A stretch of 64,000 nt of DNA from Akebia trifoliata (GCA_017979445.1 CM030710.1:15796248-15860247), one strand, 5' to 3'; counted from the first letter of the stretch, positions 21,023 to 33,500 are shown. Translations and numbers: made by a program. Notes: generated by a model not told the origin, from the sequence alone.

Positions 21023-22479
21023 CACGCTTTGACAGAATCTCATTTACATATATGCCAAGAGCTAAGAACCAGTTCACCGATGCACTAGCTACACTTGCTT
21101 CCATAATCAGTATCTCGGAAGATCTGGTTATCGACCCAATTGAGATTGGAATTCAGGACGAGCCAGCTTATTGTCTACCCGTCGAAGTTGAAGAATCTGA
21201 AGAAAAGCCTTGGTACTTGGACATTAGGGCATATCTCGAGGATTGAACCCTTCCCTCAGATGCAACGTCAAATGATCGTAGAACTATCTAGAGATTGGCA
21301 GGACAATTCTTCATCAGTAATGGCATTCTATACAAGAAATCGCACCACGAGGTCTTACTCCGATGCGTGGCAGAAGCAGAAGCAGAAGCAAAGCGATTAA
21401 TCGAGACTGTACATGGTGAAGTCTGTGGACCTCACATGAATAGTCATATGCTGGCAAAAAAGATTATGAGGATGGGGTACTATTGGTCGACAATGGAAAG
21501 CGACTGCTATCAGCATGTTCGTAAATGCCATTTATGCCAGATATACGCAAACAAGATCAATGCCCCACCATCAGAATTGCATAACATGACTACGTCTTGG
21601 CCTTTTTTACTCTGGGGAATGGACGTCATTGGGCCAATCTCACCTAAAGCTGCAAATGGGCATCGCTTCATCTTAGTAGCCATCGATTACTTCACCAAGT
21701 AGGTAGAAGCTACTTCATACGCCAACGTCACTAAAAGTAATGTCCTAAAGTTTGTCAAGAACAACATTGTCTGCAGATATGGGCTTCCCAGCGTCACTAA
21801 AAGTAATGTCCTAGTAACTGATAATGCCAAGAACGTCAAGAACAAAGATATGATCAAGATGTGCGAAGATTTCCAGATTACTCATCACAATTCTGTACCC
21901 TACAGACCTAAGATGAACGGAGTAGTCGAGGCAGCCAACAAGAATATCAAGAAAATTATCTAGAAGATGGCAGTCACGTGCAAAGATTGGCACGACATGT
22001 TACCTTTTGTATTTCACGCCTATCAAACCTCGTTCAGAACCTCGACTGGGGCAACTCCATATTCACTGGTCTACAGAATGGAAGCAGTCTTACCTGTAGA
22101 GGTCGAGATCCCTTCTCTCCGGATCTTAAAAGAAGCAGAGTTGGATGAAGCTGAATGGATTCAAGCTCGGTTTGATCAACTAAATCTGATTGAAGAAAAA
22201 CGACTTGCAGCCATCTGCCACGGACAGATCTATCAACGACGAATAGCTCGTGCCTACAATAAGAAAGTCAAGCTTAGGGAGTTTTCGCCAGGAGACCTTG
22301 TGTTGAAGAAGATTCTGCCAATCCAAGAAGACGCTAGAGGAAAATTCAGACCGAATTATGAGGGACCATTTATCGTGAAAAAGGTAATGACAGGAGGAGC
22401 CCTGATCCTTACGGAGATGGACAGACAAGTCTTCCCGCAACCGATCAATGCTGACACTGTCAAGAAATACTACGCCTAA
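21023..22479 (+). pseudogene. Tat integrase (element I)
   Basis: After the tail of the second RNase H (YMPRAKNQFTDALATLAS) come the zinc finger (H..H..C..C around CHLCQ, near 21530), the catalytic core (WGMDVIGP, LVTDNAKN, MNGVVEAANKN; D, D and E all present) and the C-terminal domain (FSPGDLVLKK; FRPNYEGPFIVKKV), ending KKYYA. Four nonsense codons lie in an otherwise single frame: 21244 (CGA in element II), about 21287 (CAG in II), 21700 (TGG in II) and 21961 (GAG in II). Between GLP and LVTDN a 22-bp copy of upstream sequence has replaced a few codons. Integrase would insert the element DNA in the nucleus. Confidence 0.9.
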
Positions 22480-23912
22480 GAACTGATCCTGAGATGACAA
22501 AATCCCAAACAAACTATACAACCCTAGTCAGCCCTTTTGAGCCATCACGTTCATTTCATGACCTAAAACTGGGGTAAGTCAACAATTACAAAAAAAAAAA
22601 AAAAAGACAAAAAAAAAGAAAATCAAAGAGAAAATCAAAAGTATCAAAATACTCCTGGCCCGCATGAGGATAAACTGTGAACGGCTAAAAATACAAAAAA
22701 AAATCAAAAAAGTCAAAAAATTCGGACACTTGATCTGAGCTCGACCCAAATCTTCAGCCTAAACAAGTTCGAGAGATGCTGGGAGGAGACACAGATCACC
22801 TTTTCGAAACAAAAATAGACAAACCCCAAGTCCAACCCACTCTAGACAGACCTAGACCCTTTTTGTAGCCTTCCACCACCATTAGCCTAAGCCAATGTTT
22901 CGTCCCAACAAAAGTCCTTTTTGATCAGGGAACGTTCTAGGGCAACACAATGACAATGGCAGCATCAATGATCTTGCGACTTGGTCCGGATCTCCAAAGT
23001 CTTATTAGTCTTTGGAAGACTCGAGAGGGGAATCCAGGTCAGATATTCGAAAAAAAAGAGTACTCGAAGTGTAGAGTAGCCGATCTCGCGGCTCAACTTG
23101 AGTTGCCGAACCATGAATAGTCGTCGAAAAACTCGAGAGGGGAATCCAGATCGATTACTCCATAAAGAGTGCCACTACAAGAGTAAAGTCGCTGATCTCG
23201 CAGCTCAACTTCAGTCACCAAGCCATAGAGACACAGAGACTCCAAACATAACTAAAATGTAAAAATAAAAAAAAATACAAGCGTAATCTGGAAGGGCATA
23301 GTGAGAACCCGAAAGGGCGCTATGAGTAAAAGAATCAGACTATGGCAAGAACAAAGCCACCGGCACGATGAAAATCCCAAAAAGGACGTCGATGCGCAAA
23401 AATGTGGAAACCGGGTCTGGTGAAAACCGTAATTGGCACCAGGGGCAATAACGGTGAACCATATACAAAAAAAAAAAACAACTCCTGGCCCGCAAGAGTA
23501 TAAACTGTGAACGGCAAAATCCTTCCCAAAGCTCGTGATCCAAACAGATAACAATCTTCGAATACTAGGGCACTGAGGATGACTCTAAAGGAACCAAAAG
23601 ATAATTGACACTTGTATCCCCTGTGTTTGGCAAAAGCACCAAAATCGTAATAACCAAAGATTTTACAAACTCTGAATTTATCAGGTTCATTTGATAAAGA
23701 CATTTTATAAAATTGCATTTCAAAACTACTATTTTGGCCAATGATGACAAATCTAGAACTTATTTAACGAAACTTCGTATTTTCAGGAACAATAGATATA
23801 CCTGAGGTCAAGTAAGTACAAAACCTATCTTCTTTGCATTAATCTTTCAATGTTTTGCATACATTCAGTTAATGAAAAGAAAATATAAAAAGTGCGAATA
23901 CAGCGCAGTCAA
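22480..23912 (+). other. 3' noncoding region of element I
   Basis: No gene on this strand. It contains poly-A stretches (22590, 22695), a diverged duplication of about 110 bp (23018-23110 and 23130-23222; shared ACTCGAGAGGGGAATCCAG) and a repeated segment around CCTGGCCCGCA and AAACTGTGAACGGC (22655 and 23485). The same region is present in element II on the other strand (about 48955-50396). Confidence 0.7.
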
Positions 23913-25412
23913 TCAAACATCATGATGGGAAATGAAAAAAGAGTCAAGGTGTTCCTCCAAAGCACAGATCCAGGCAGCCTGACTCATCATCACTTTCTCG
24001 GCATCTGAAGCATCACGACTCACCAAGTATGCTGCAAAGTCCTCAAAATGAGGACACTGGACAAGTCGATCCCTTAACTCGACAACTTCAACTCGAAGCG
24101 TAGTCACTTCACCACTATCACTACATCCGGACTGGGCAAGGGCAGATGTCAGCCGAGCGATTTCTTTCTACACTTTCTTCTCGAATTTGAGCTAGATAGC
24201 CTGAATTCGACGATGATCAATCTGAGACTCCTCCACTAGATCTCGATAATCAAAGAAGGATGAAGCACCAAGACGTGTTCGGGGAACTATCGACACCGAG
24301 GGTCTCCCAGATATGAGCTCTCAAATCCAATGCAAGTATGCTGGGAATTGGTATGCCACAAAGATGGGTCGACTCAGAACCTCAACTCGACCCCATTCTT
24401 TCACGAGTCGACTCAAAAGTGCAGTCGATAAATGGCCAACCAACTCATTGAAATTTTCGGGAATGAGCACACCCTGATCATAACCAACTTGGCGAAGAAC
24501 CCGAAGGGGTACATAATGTGTCGCCTCGTGAAGACCAATCAAAACAAGAAAACGAGCACCATCAAAAGCAATCACAGGGGACCCTCGAGGTTGGAAGGCA
24601 CCAACCCACCTCACTTCCTCATCATCAAAGTTGCCGATAAAAGAATACCATTCTTCTTTGCCACCCGAGATGAAGGGAACAACTCGTCTCGACATCATGA
24701 GTACAAGATCAGCATTAATGGAAAATAGGCGATTAACCACTTCAGTTGAAGCCAGATGATCCATAAATCAAAGCTACAATAACATGAGCATTCTAAACTT
24801 TGGAAACTGACAAGTTCAAATCTAAATTTAAAAACTAAGCTAAGTTTGGAATTTACCTGCAGGAGTGGAGCACACCCTCGAAAAACTCGATCATGACCGG
24901 AAGAACAAGCCGTGAGAGATTGGAACATCTTGCTCAAAAGCATCGGCGCCAACCGGTGTCCCTCCCGGACTTGTTGGATCATGTGGATAAGAGAAAGATC
25001 CATGATGTCTCCACCACCTGGAAACAGGAGTTGACTCACCACCATCAAAGTGAGAGCATTAAAATGAATCAACGGTTTCAAGGAGTCGGTGAGGCGTTCA
25101 ATCAAGAAAGCCTTGGACATTGTTTTCAAAACCGATCCGCCATCCGGAATCTTCAAGAATTTGCGACTTATCCCCAAAAAATTGGAAGCCTCACCTCGGA
25201 ATCCATCACGCAATGGTGGAATCTCAACAGGGCCCAATATCACAAGCCCCAACAAAACTTCGAACTCCTCGATGGTAGGAGTCATTTCATGCACCCAAAA
25301 CCGAAAGAGATTAAGCTTGGGAATCCAATACCCCAACATGGCCTCAATCAAGCTTCATTGCAATGGGATTTTAGGCAAAGAGAGTGTGCACACCAACTTG
25401 TTCAAAGCCTAT
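23913..25412 (-). pseudogene. Antisense extra gene of element I (DUF7745/PMD-like), 5' truncated
   Basis: It lies opposite to gag-pol, between integrase and the 3' LTR. Exon 1 (about 25412-24857) begins inside the protein: the first 35 or so codons known from element II are missing and A-rich sequence takes their place. It contains EMTPTIEEFEVLLGL-like sequence and SLIHMIQQVREGHRL, the pattern of plant-mobile-domain/DUF7745 proteins. An 83-bp intron with GT-AG ends covers 24774-24856. Exon 2 starts CTT TGA (TGG in element II), runs through MDHLASTEVVNRL and GLHEATHYVPLRVLRQ, and ends in a helical tail (MMSQAAWICALEEHLDSFF). Several further stops (around 24320, 24170-24200) make it a pseudogene. 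Extra antisense ORFs are known in Tat elements; their function is unknown. Confidence 0.75.
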
Positions 25413-25857
25413 TGAACCTTCTCACAAAAAAAAAAAAAATCAAAACTCAAAAATCAAGAAAATACAAAAAACCAAAAAAAAAAATATATACAAAAATCAA
25501 AATAAAAAATCATCAAAATACAAAACAAAAAAAAAAATCAAAAAGATCAAAAGAACTTCAAAATCCTTTCGAGTTGTACTCAACTCTGATTTGTTAAAAC
25601 ACGACCGAAGAAATAATCGAATTTCAAAAAAATCACGAAATTTTCATCCAATCCGAGATCTCAAACGAGCTCCGCGCCATCGAGGTCAAGGAATCAATAA
25701 GGTAACTCTGTTAGACCTTGTGCTTGAGTAACCATTTTCTACAAAAAAAATCACTTCAACTGGTAATTCAAAGTCGTGTTTTGCAAAATTTCGGCTGGCC
25801 CGTACAAATAGGGGTTTAGTCTATTCTTTGCACGCAATTCCTGCAAAGAAGGGTAGC
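25413..25857 (+). other. A-rich tract, deletion junction and polypurine tract
   Basis: Bases 25413-25560 are simple A-rich sequence (CAAAA/TCAAAA words) where element II has a hairpin array, the PMD gene and the start of the second antisense gene. After 25560 the sequence again matches element II (39716-40020, other strand). The primer for plus-strand synthesis, AAAGAAGGGTAGC, lies just before the LTR at 25858. Confidence 0.7.
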
Positions 25858-28187
25858 TGTAGACACCCCAATTTGAACGAGCCCTTACTCGAAAGGGCCC
25901 AAAAACAGTAATGTTCCAACAAATCGGGCCAACGGGCCTCGAAGGCCCGAAGCATTAAAATCTGACATTTTTGCCAAATTCCAAGCCTCTAATACCCCTT
26001 AATGGGTTAGTAGGTCCACCAAAAGGATTCGGCTATCTCCCTTCCACCCCGCTCCACTAAAAACATCGATTTTCGACAAAATAGGCCAACAGGCCTCTAA
26101 GGCTCGAATCATCGAAATGTGGTATTTTTGCCAAAATCAAAGCCTATAAAACCTCTCAACAGATTATAATTCCACCAAAAGATCGGGTATGCTCCTATCT
26201 ACCTCGTTCCATTCAAAATACCGATTTTCCAACAAAGTAAGCCAACGGGCCTCTAAGGTCCAAAACATTAAAAAATGGCAATTTGATTAAATCGAGGCTC
26301 CTAAGACCACCCAATGGTCTAAGGGACCCACAAGAAGGGTTGTGACCCATCCCACATGTGTTCAACATCACCGCTCCACGCTTACATTCAAAAAATCGAT
26401 AAAATCCTTCAAACGGGCCCAAAAAGCCCGATTCGCCAACACGTGGCATTTTTGATCAAATCAATGATTTCAAAAATCTCAAAAAAATAAAAAAAATAAA
26501 AAATGTGAGACTTGGGATGCAAACCCATCATTCACCTTCCACCGCTCCACCTCAAAACCCACAAACACCGTAAGCCATGCAAGGCCCACAAACCCTTAAC
26601 CCTCTCCTAAATCAATTTTCCACTTTACAACCTAACCTAAAGTTTTTTCATGTCATCTAAACCCTAACACCTACCTTCCCTCAAATATCCAACCCAAAAC
26701 AAATCCTAACCAAGCCAAAATGACCCACAACCCTCATAAACCAAGCCCAACACTTAAAAGCCCATAAACCTATCCAATTCATTATCCAACCCACTACCTT
26801 AACCCATTATCCATTATCCACATCAACTAATCACAAATTCTTTACATCACAAGATGACACATGTCATCACCACCTTTCACCTCCCTCATCTAATCACCTA
26901 CCTCCATCATCATTCTCTAAACAAATCAACCAAACATATCACCTCCCTCCAAAATCACCTCAACCCATACCCTACCCTAACCTAACCTATCATCATTCTC
27001 CAACCAACCACATCACAACCCATACCCAACACACCCTAATATATCATCTTTCTCTAATACCAACAACTACCCACATCACAACCCATTACTTTTCCTTAAA
27101 ATACTCCAAAAAGATGACCTCAACCCATACTTCCCTCATCATCAACCAACTAACCCACACCCTTCTCTCTAATCAAACAACCCCCATCAACCAATCTCAT
27201 CCCCTCACCCTCTAATCATGATTGCCACATGGCACCATCTCTTTTCTCCTCCCAAAAATCAATATACCAACCTCTTACACAACCCATTCCTCTAAATCTA
27301 CACACCTCACCTCTTCAACCAACCTAACACTCATTCTCTAAACAACTCCCTTACACCTCCATTCTCACCCCACCAAACACTCTACCCAAATGGATTTGGG
27401 TAAGATCCAAATCATTTGGGTTAAAACACAACCCATTTTCCCCTTTAAACAAATACCCTTATTCCCATTCTAAATTTCATACCTTCCACCCCTCAAACCT
27501 ATGCCATTCTCCTTTCTTTCAAATTTTCACCCCATTATACCCCCAAACACTCTCTAAACACCTATAAATTCCCCTCCCCTCCTTCCAAAAAGGGCTATCA
27601 AGTCCCACAAGGAAAAATAAGTTTTCCCTACTTATCTCTACTATTCTCTCCTACCACCCTATAAAAAAAAGTAATTTTTCTCATATTCCATTAAGGACCT
27701 AGGAAGGATAGAAGAAGAAGAAGAAGAAAGAAAGAAAAGAGAACCTCGAAGATATAAGGTGGGTTTAAAGCATCCCTTTTATCTCTATCCTCTCATCGTC
27801 CCTCTTCTAAAATCTCCTCATTCCTTTTTCATTTTATTTTAAATGAATGGCCTTTAAGGCTTAGATTTACAAGGATCATCTCTATCAATGAGATGATCCT
27901 ACGATCGAGCCAAAAAAAAAATCCCATCTAGGGTACAAATGCACGCACGTGACACATTTTTTTATTTATTTTAAATCAAAAGGACCGAATTGCGTAGAGC
28001 TTACCATCACTTGACGGGAAGAAAAGGGTGCCTTACACCTTCTCTTTTCTCCAATCGAACCGCTTATCCGAATCTCAAAATTTGATTAGTTTCCTAACCG
28101 TTGCGAGTCACTAACGCCAAAAATGACAATTTTCTAAAAAATGTGCACCGGGTGACCATTCACACCCATTTATAATTTGAATGATGG
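25858..28187 (+). repeat. 3' LTR of element I, main piece
   Basis: Begins TGTAGACACCCC. It matches the 5' LTR over its first 1.83 kb and then continues with the U5 part missing there (27690-28187), including a GGTGCCTTACACC-like stretch also present in element II. It is cut by element III at GATGG (28183-28187) and resumes at 38184. Confidence 0.92.
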
Positions 28188-29900
28188 TGAAAGCGCCCTC
28201 GATCCGCGGGGTGCGCGGATCCACTTTTGACCTTGAGGTTTGAGAGTCGCCACCTAGTTATTACGGTCTAGGAACCGATCAATGACTCTAAACGGATAAA
28301 AAAATTAATCTACAATCGAAAAAAATTGAATTTGGGGATCATGTTATGGGTTGGAAGGTGTTAGGCACCAATCCCGCCCGGCAAAAACCGGTTTCTACTA
28401 ACTTCCCAAACAAATTATATTGCTAAAAACCTAGATAATAATAAATAAATAAAAAAAATTATACCTTTCCGATAGTAAATACTTTGTTCCCTCAGATCTG
28501 ACAAAAATTGCTCCTTGTACCGTACTCCTTGCTTCGTTCTATCTCTGGATTTGTTTCCTGATCTCTGAGACAAGGTATCTCTACTTTCTTGAATCTGAAT
28601 TCTTCAAGTTTATTGTGAATTATGGGATGTTTTTGGAAGGGTTTTAGGTGTTTCTTAGGTAAGGAGTTGGGACTCCAAAACTAGGGTTTATGGGAGGCTA
28701 GGAGGGCTTTTAGACCTACTTCTCTTAGGGTTTATGATTTGATACGAAAATAGGGTGTGACCACCCCTATTTATAGATTTTTTTAGGAGTTAATTTTGAT
28801 AGAGTTAGTGTTTAATTAGAGTTCTTTTAATTAGAATTGTGTTTTAGTTAAACTTGTTTTAGGTAGAGTTGTATTTTAATTAGAATTATTTTAGGTGGAG
28901 TTGTGTTTTAATTAGAACTCTATTAGATTGAGTTATTTTTTAATTAGAACTCTATTAGGGTTTTGACTTTTGATCTTATTTGATTGACTTTTAATATTTT
29001 GACTTTAGTCTTAATTGATTGACTTTTAATATCTTTGACTTTAGTCTTGCTTAATTGACTTTAATTTTGACTTTAGTCTTGCGTAATTGACTTTAATTTT
29101 GACTTTAGTCTTGCTTGATTGACTTTAAATTTTTGGAACATCCTCCTCTATTATATCTTTAATTCTTTGGACCCCCAAATAGAGGGGTCCTTAAAGAAAT
29201 ATCTCACGAACCCTCAATAATTTTCCATGAGAGCCCGATTGATCGATTTTTTTAGTTCAAATTTTCAAATTAATTTCATTAATGTTTCACTTTAATTATT
29301 TAATGTTCTATTTTTTAATTTCGAAATGAAAATTGTGAAATTATCGTTTTATCCCCGGAGAAGACTTTTCACGTTTTAAGTCCATTTTTAATGTTCTAGG
29401 ATATTTTAGAATCGTTTTTTGTAAGGAATTCAATGGAAATATTAGTTTGTGTCATTTATGAAATTTTTTGTGTGAAATGGTTGTGAACTTTATGAGGGGC
29501 ATTTTCGTAATTTTGTTGAATTCTGTGAAAATTAGTGAAATGATTTATTTGGTTCCGATTTGTGATTTTATGTGTTCGAAAGGATTTTCCTAATCGTAAT
29601 GCAGGCTCTAGGGTTGTTTTGATGTTAGGGGTATTTTGGTAATTTGATCAATTTTTAGTGATTTTTATCGTGAAGCTTCTTTTTGGGTCTGTAAGATGAT
29701 GATTTCTATGTTTCTGGAGTCATATTTTCGTAGCGTAGCGTGATTTCTAAGGTTTTGTCAGTTCGAGATACCTCATCCGGATTTCTGAAATATTTTTGGT
29801 AACAAAATAAAGCAATGAAATAAACATCCATCATTGGGAATCATTGCGATCGGGTTGACGAGTTGATTAATCAAGTGAGTGCAAAAATGGGGTGTCTACA
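28188..29900 (-). repeat. 3' LTR of element III
   Basis: Family B LTR. It carries a TATA box on the minus strand (28767-28775), a hairpin GATCCGCG-GGGTG-CGCGGATC at its U5 end (about 28200-28223), and in U3 some five copies of a ~35-bp repeat with TTGACTTTAGTCTTG (28965-29135). It lacks 25 bp present in the other LTR, between two TTAGG words near 28660. Confidence 0.92.
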
Positions 29901-30242
29901 GATGCCCCTCTTTGGCAGAAGGTTGAAGCAAACTAGATAGCAAATCTATTTTGGTAGATAGTGCAATATCCGAATGTCAAAGCTAATGACAGTTCATTTT
30001 GCAGCCTGATTTAGCGACTCATCGGGGTGTTCGGATCCTTGAGGGTAAAACTCTCATCGAACTAAAAAATGTCAGGTCCTTGAGCGCGAACTCTCACTGA
30101 CGGTGTCAGATCCTTGAATTTTAGAGAATTCTCCCTGACTAAAAAGTGCAAGTATGAGTGTGTGTACTGTGTGAAACTAAGAGAGAAAAAAAACTGAGCA
30201 TAAACTGAGTAAAAGTGAGCATAATTTAAGCCAAATTTGAAT
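29901..30242 (-). other. Element III sequence next to the 3' LTR
   Basis: Noncoding, with repeated words such as CCTTGAG and CTCTCA(C/T)TGA (three loose copies at 30025-30140). It contains the polypurine tract at 29901-29915. Confidence 0.6.
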
Positions 30243-31590
30243 GTCTTACTCTACTTACTCTAGGTGAAAAAGTAATGAATTTTTTTTTTAGAGTCCTACT
30301 CTACCTACTCGGGGTGAAAGAGTAATAAACTTATTTTTCTGGGAGTCCTACTCTACCTACTCAAGGTGAAAGAGTAATGAACTAATTTTTTTGGGAAGTT
30401 CTACTCTACCTACTCGGAGTGAAAGAGTAATAAACTAATTTTTTGGGAGTCCTACTCTACCTGCCCAGGGTGAAAGAGTAATGAACTAAATTTTTTGGGA
30501 AGTTCTACTCTACCTACTCGGAGTAAAAGAGTAATGAACTAATTTTTTGGAAGTCCTACTCTACCTGCCCAGGGTGAAAGAGTAATGAACTAATTTTTTT
30601 GGGAAGTTCTACTCTACCTACTTGGAGTAAAAGAGTAATGAACTAATTTTTTGGGAGTCCTACTCTACCTGCCCAGGGTGAAAGAGTAATGAACTAATTT
30701 TTTTGGGAAGTTCTACTCTACCTACTCGGAGTGAAAGAGTAATGAACTAATTTTTTGGGAGTCCTACTTTACCTGCCTAGGGTGAAAGAGTAATGAACTA
30801 ATTTTTTTGGGAAGTTCTACTCTACCTACTCGGAATGAAAGAGTAATGAATTAAGCTTTTTGAGAGTCCTACTCTACCTGCCCAGGGTGAAATAGTAATG
30901 AACTAATTATTTTGGGAAATTCTACTCAACCTACTCGGAGTGAAGAGTAATGAACTAATTTTTTGGGAGTCCTACTCTACCTTCCCAGGGTGAAAGAGTA
31001 ATGAACTAATTTTTTTGGGAAGTTCTACTCTACCTACTCGGAGTGAAAGAGTAATAAACTAATTTTTTAGGAGTCCTACTCTACCTGCCCAGGGTGAAAG
31101 AGTAATGATCTAATTTTTTTTGGAAAGATCTACTCTACCTACTCGGAGTGAAAGAGTAATGAACTAATTTTTTGGGAGTCCTACTCTACTTGCCTAGGGT
31201 GAAAGAGTAATGAACTAATTTTTTTAGGAAGTTCTACTCTACCTACTCGGAGTGAAAGAGTAATGAACTAATTTTTTGGGAGTCCTACTCTACCTGCCCA
31301 GGGTGAAAGAGTAATGAACTAATTTTTTTGGGAAGTTCTACTCTACCTACTCGGAGTGAAAGAGTAATAAACTAATTTTTTGGGAGTCCTTCTCTACCTA
31401 CCCAGGGTGAAAGAGTAATGAACTAATTTTTTTGGGAAGTTCTACTCTATCTACTCGGAGTGAAAGTGTAATGAACTAATTTTTTGGGAGTCCTACTCTA
31501 CCTGCCTAGGGTGAAAGAGTAATGAACTAATTTTTTTTGGGAAAGTTCTACTCTACCTACTCGAAGTGAAAGAGTAATGAACAAAGCTTT
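30243..31590 (-). repeat. Minisatellite of alternating ~58-bp monomers
   Basis: About 23 tandem units built on TCCTACTCTACCTGCCCAGG / TTCTACTCTACCTACTCGGA, then GTGAAAGAGTAATGAACTAA and a T run. From about 30380 on, two monomer types alternate strictly (GGAGTCC...CCCAGGG and GGAAGTT...CTCGGAG), giving a higher-order unit of about 117 bp. It lies near the 3' LTR of the element, where Tat/Ogre elements are known to carry variable tandem repeats. No protein is encoded. Confidence 0.93.
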
Positions 31591-32959
31591 TTGGGGATAA
31601 ATGGGGGATTTACACCGCATTTGATTTTTTCTTTTGAAAAAAAAACAAAGAGTTGGATTTTGTGAAGGTCCGATCAACATTTTAACTTGCTTTTGAACCT
31701 CAGGGGTTTTTAACAAATTGGTATGAAGAGGGTAACCTTTTAATTCAGAGTTAACCTTATCCTTTGGGGTTGGAATTGATTAGGTTTCAGAACCAAAATG
31801 CCCCTAGTTTGACAGGGAATATTACATTGGGGATAATTGAACATAATTTGAAAACGAATGCCCCTAGTATAAGGGGGGAAACTGTACTCTTTAGAAAAGG
31901 AAGTGCCCTTGTTATGAAAATTTGAAATCCTTGATTACCGCAAGCGCAATAAAGGTTTAACTTTTAATTTTGACTTTTTATATTGAAGATTTTGAGTCAG
32001 GCTCAAAGAAATTGGAACAAAATATTTCTTTCTGAAATTCATCATAGAATTTGTTCTTTCTCCCCGTCGGTTCGCTTAGGGACATGAAACTCTTCAGATC
32101 AATCATAGATGAGATACTTGTATCCACTGAGTTTATATTTGATTCAAACTGGGTATTGAAACTTGATCATTCGGACTTCTGATGTTTCGGTTCGGACTGC
32201 CTTTGCAGCTTCTCAACTCAACGGAGACTTTCTTTTATTTTTTCGTTGCTCTAAGTTTTGCCTAGATTGCCTTTTCAGGTTTTCAATCTAACGAGCATGC
32301 TCTAACTTTTGCCTAGATCACCTTTTTAGGTTTTCGATCTAGCGATCTTATAATTTTTTCTCTTTTCTTTGCTCTGATTGTTGCCAAGGTCGTCCTTTCA
32401 GATTTTCAACCTTGCGAGCTTGCCTTAATTTTTGCTTAAGCTGCCTTTTTCGAATTTTCAACTTAGCAGACTTTTTTTTTCTTCTTCTTCCCTTCTGAAC
32501 TTCTGGAGTTACTGTCTGATCATGCTTTACTACCTTCCTTGACTTTTTTCACACGATACTTAGGAGGACTTTCATGGGTAAGTTTAGGACTAGGTATAAA
32601 AAGAAAGGAATCTTGAGGCTCAAAAACCCAAATGCACCTTGTGTGGCATTTCCTTTTAAATTATTTTCTTTTTGCTTGAATTTTCTTCCCCACTTTGACA
32701 ATTTTTTTCTTTTTAGATTTTTTCTTTGTCGGGGAATCTATTCTTTTTATTTTGATGTGGTCGGGCCTGAAGTAACTTCTCAGGTTGCCTACGTACCCCA
32801 AATTTTTGGGATCAGACCAAAACGTAGTTCGGATTTTTCCCTCCCCTGGGTTAGGTGATCGGGCTGAGAAAGAAAAATGTATGTATATTTTTTGAAAAAG
32901 ATTGCAAAGGGCTGAGAAATGAGATATTGAACTGGGTAGTAGAAAAATTGATTCGACTA
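31591..32959 (-). other. Element III 3' noncoding region
   Basis: Noncoding. Its right part (32250-32960) matches the region right of integrase in element V (63390-64000) on the opposite strand. It contains several diverged copies of a module around TTTCA(A/G)TCTA(A)CGA and TTGCCTAGA (32180-32480). Confidence 0.6.
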
Positions 32960-33500
32960 AAGATGGCCTCCTTAAATGTAGTACCGCTTGATCTGGTCAA
33001 AGTTGGTTGACTCTGATAGTTCGATTTCATCATGGTCTTGAAGTCTGACAGTTTTTCCAGGTAATATTTCCTTAATGATTGAATCTCTCCAATTGAGTTC
33101 AAACTTTCTATGATCGAGGAAGAGTACTCAAAATTTTTTATTGGGTAGTCTGATGCTTAGATCCTTGACTTATAAGTGATGAACTTTGACTTTCTTGTCA
33201 AACATGCGAGTGACTCCTCTCTATTGACAGACTCAATCTATTTCTAACATCTAACTTCTATCAAGACCTTGAGATACAGGATTTTCCCTTTTAACTGGTA
33301 AGATTGCTTCTATATCATACTAGAGTGACTCTAGTAGAAGACTGTATTGAAGTGTAATATGTCCATAATGCGAATGGTAACTTCTCTGGCCAATCCCGGT
33401 GTGATGTGTGATTGACACATTTTCACGATGATTGTCTTGAGATTTTTACTGGCTGCTTCAACTATTTCATCGATTTTAAAATTTCAGCACTGATACATTT
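32960..33500 (-). pseudogene. Integrase debris of element III
   Basis: Short, broken stretches on the minus strand match the integrase fragment of element V: a segment around GTTGAAGCAGCCAGTAAAAA (33440-33460) from the region of the catalytic Glu, and the C-terminal end near 32960-33060. No open frame of useful length remains. Confidence 0.6.

Noticed and set aside
24893..25731. Plus-strand Lys-rich open frames around the antisense gene of element I
   Set aside because: They are the reverse of the DUF7745-like exon and of an A-rich tract; Lys/Asn runs are from poly-A.
30243..31590. Regular spaced repeats that could suggest a CRISPR array
   Set aside because: The units are continuous ~58-bp monomers with no unique spacers, inside a plant LTR element.
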